Below, in pieces: positions 5,212 through 5,749 of a stretch of DNA of 5,749 nt. The DNA is from Gallionellaceae bacterium (GTDB lineage: Bacteria > Pseudomonadota > Gammaproteobacteria > Burkholderiales > Gallionellaceae). Each line of letters starts with the position of its first letter. Position 1 is the stretch's first letter. The notes beneath the pieces are model-generated. The model had not been told where the DNA came from. It saw only the letters and a list, made by a program, of their open reading frames with translations, and did no database searches. The stretch covers positions 1 through 5,749 of the forward strand of contig PLYB01000300.1 of assembly GCA_003151655.1 (NCBI GenBank), in the 5' to 3' direction. A program made the translations under genes and the position numbers.

Positions 5212-5749
5212 TTAATTGCCCTCTGCGGACGCAGTGCGACGCTTTGGACGTGGTGGACGCGGTGGACGTGGTTCACTTTCCAGCAAATTTCGAAATGTTT
5301 TTTCAACCATTTCTACTGCTTCGGGTGCTGCAATGGACATTATCTGGTCAATGATCCAGCCGTTGTCTTTTTTATCCATCACATCGTCCATGCAAAAACC
5401 AAGGTAACGCATGAAAGTAAAATTGGTGGCGTTTTCTTCGTAACTCAATTCGGCATATTCACCGGCGCGGTGATTGAGCTGGTCAATGAATCGGCGTTTG
5501 CAATCCGCGAATTCACCGCCGAGCAAGCGGCTCTCGTTTTCGGCATGAGTTTCAGCCACACGGTTCGCCAGTGTTGAAGTGAAAATGACACGCTCTTCCT
5601 GAGACAGGCGACGATGAGCGACGCGATCCGCGACATGAATCAGGAATAATAAAAATTCAGTCAGAAAGGCAAAATATTGGGGGCCAACAGCCACCTCAAA
5701 ATCGGCCATGCGCGTGTCTTTAAGGGCATTATTGGCAATGCGGTATATG
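5212..5749 (-). CDS. Unrecognised helical protein with Pro/Arg-rich tail (5' end outside window)
   Basis: The frame is open from the right edge of the window to the TAA at 5212-5214, showing 178 codons. An ATG at 5709 could start a 165-residue product, but no ribosome binding site precedes it and the residues before it (YRIANNALKDTR) read smoothly into MADFEVAVGPQYF, so the true start is probably outside. The visible part looks largely helical: a hydrophobic stretch (YFAFLTEFLLFLIHVADRV) that is more like a buried helix than a membrane span, then charged helices, and a region containing SYEENATNFTFMRYLG. It ends in a basic PRPPRPPRPKRR tail. I do not recognise the family. It is immediately upstream of the dioxygenase with a 3-base gap, so the two are almost certainly cotranscribed; a partner or substrate-handling role is possible but inferred only from position. 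Confidence 0.75.
   Translation of the reverse strand, partial: IYRIANNALKDTRMADFEVAVGPQYFAFLTEFLLFLIHVADRVAHRRLSQEERVIFTSTLANRVAETHAENESRLLGGEFADCKRRFIDQLNHRAGEYAELSYEENATNFTFMRYLGFCMDDVMDKKDNGWIIDQIMSIAAPEAVEMVEKTFRNLLESEPRPPRPPRPKRRTASAEGN
5245..5271. repeat. Three tandem 9-bp units encoding the Pro-Arg-Pro tail
   Basis: On the plus strand the units are TGGACGTGG, TGGACGCGG and TGGACGTGG. On the coding minus strand they give PRP three times near the C-terminus of the unrecognised protein. Gain or loss of a unit would keep the frame, so tail length may vary between strains. The basic, proline-rich tail suggests a disordered nucleic-acid- or protein-binding extension, which is inference. Confidence 0.7.

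Noticed and set aside
5140..5577. 145-codon plus-strand frame
   Set aside because: It is antisense to both genes of the minus-strand operon, and its Cys/Phe/Trp-rich composition is typical of a shadow frame.

Overview
The window reads as a piece of a proteobacterial chromosome, probably beta- or gammaproteobacterial. The evidence is an MtfA-type peptidase with close Gram-negative relatives, a TauD/TfdA-type dioxygenase, a secreted protein ending in what looks like an outer-membrane beta-barrel, and short GGGGACAG...CTGTCCCC palindromes of the kind scattered through such genomes. Genus cannot be fixed from the sequence. Base composition is uneven. By hand count, 1201-1260 has 37/60 G+C, 2041-2100 has 20/60, 3001-3060 has 15/60 and 4561-4620 has 41/60, so this is a patchwork locus.

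Left edge (1-420): the last ~79 codons of an mtfA-like zinc peptidase gene are followed, with a slight overlap, by a decayed higA-type antitoxin that has lost its N-terminus and reading frame and has no toxin partner. From 421 to 1057 I find no gene I can support, only a degraded repeat copy (950-978) and a strong ribosome binding site just before the next gene.

Middle (1058-2654): a secreted protein with a signal peptide, three fibronectin type III domains (the first two nearly identical in DNA) and a C-terminal barrel-like domain. It is broken by one extra base at about 1340; bridging that base restores a 531-residue protein. It is followed by two palindromic repeats, then an AT-rich gene (2949-4184) for an unrecognised 411-residue two-transmembrane coiled-coil protein, then a third palindromic repeat. 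This gene is the best candidate for horizontally acquired cargo.

Right side (4333-5749, minus strand): a two-gene operon. An unrecognised helical protein with a Pro/Arg-rich tail, whose 5' end lies outside the window, is followed after 3 bases by a GTG-started Fe(II)/2-oxoglutarate-dependent dioxygenase with its metal ligands present. The plus-strand cargo gene and this operon converge on the third palindrome. Overall, conserved housekeeping-type genes sit at both ends and a repeat-punctuated accessory segment lies between them. There is no evidence that the FN3 protein, the membrane protein and the dioxygenase pair work in one pathway.
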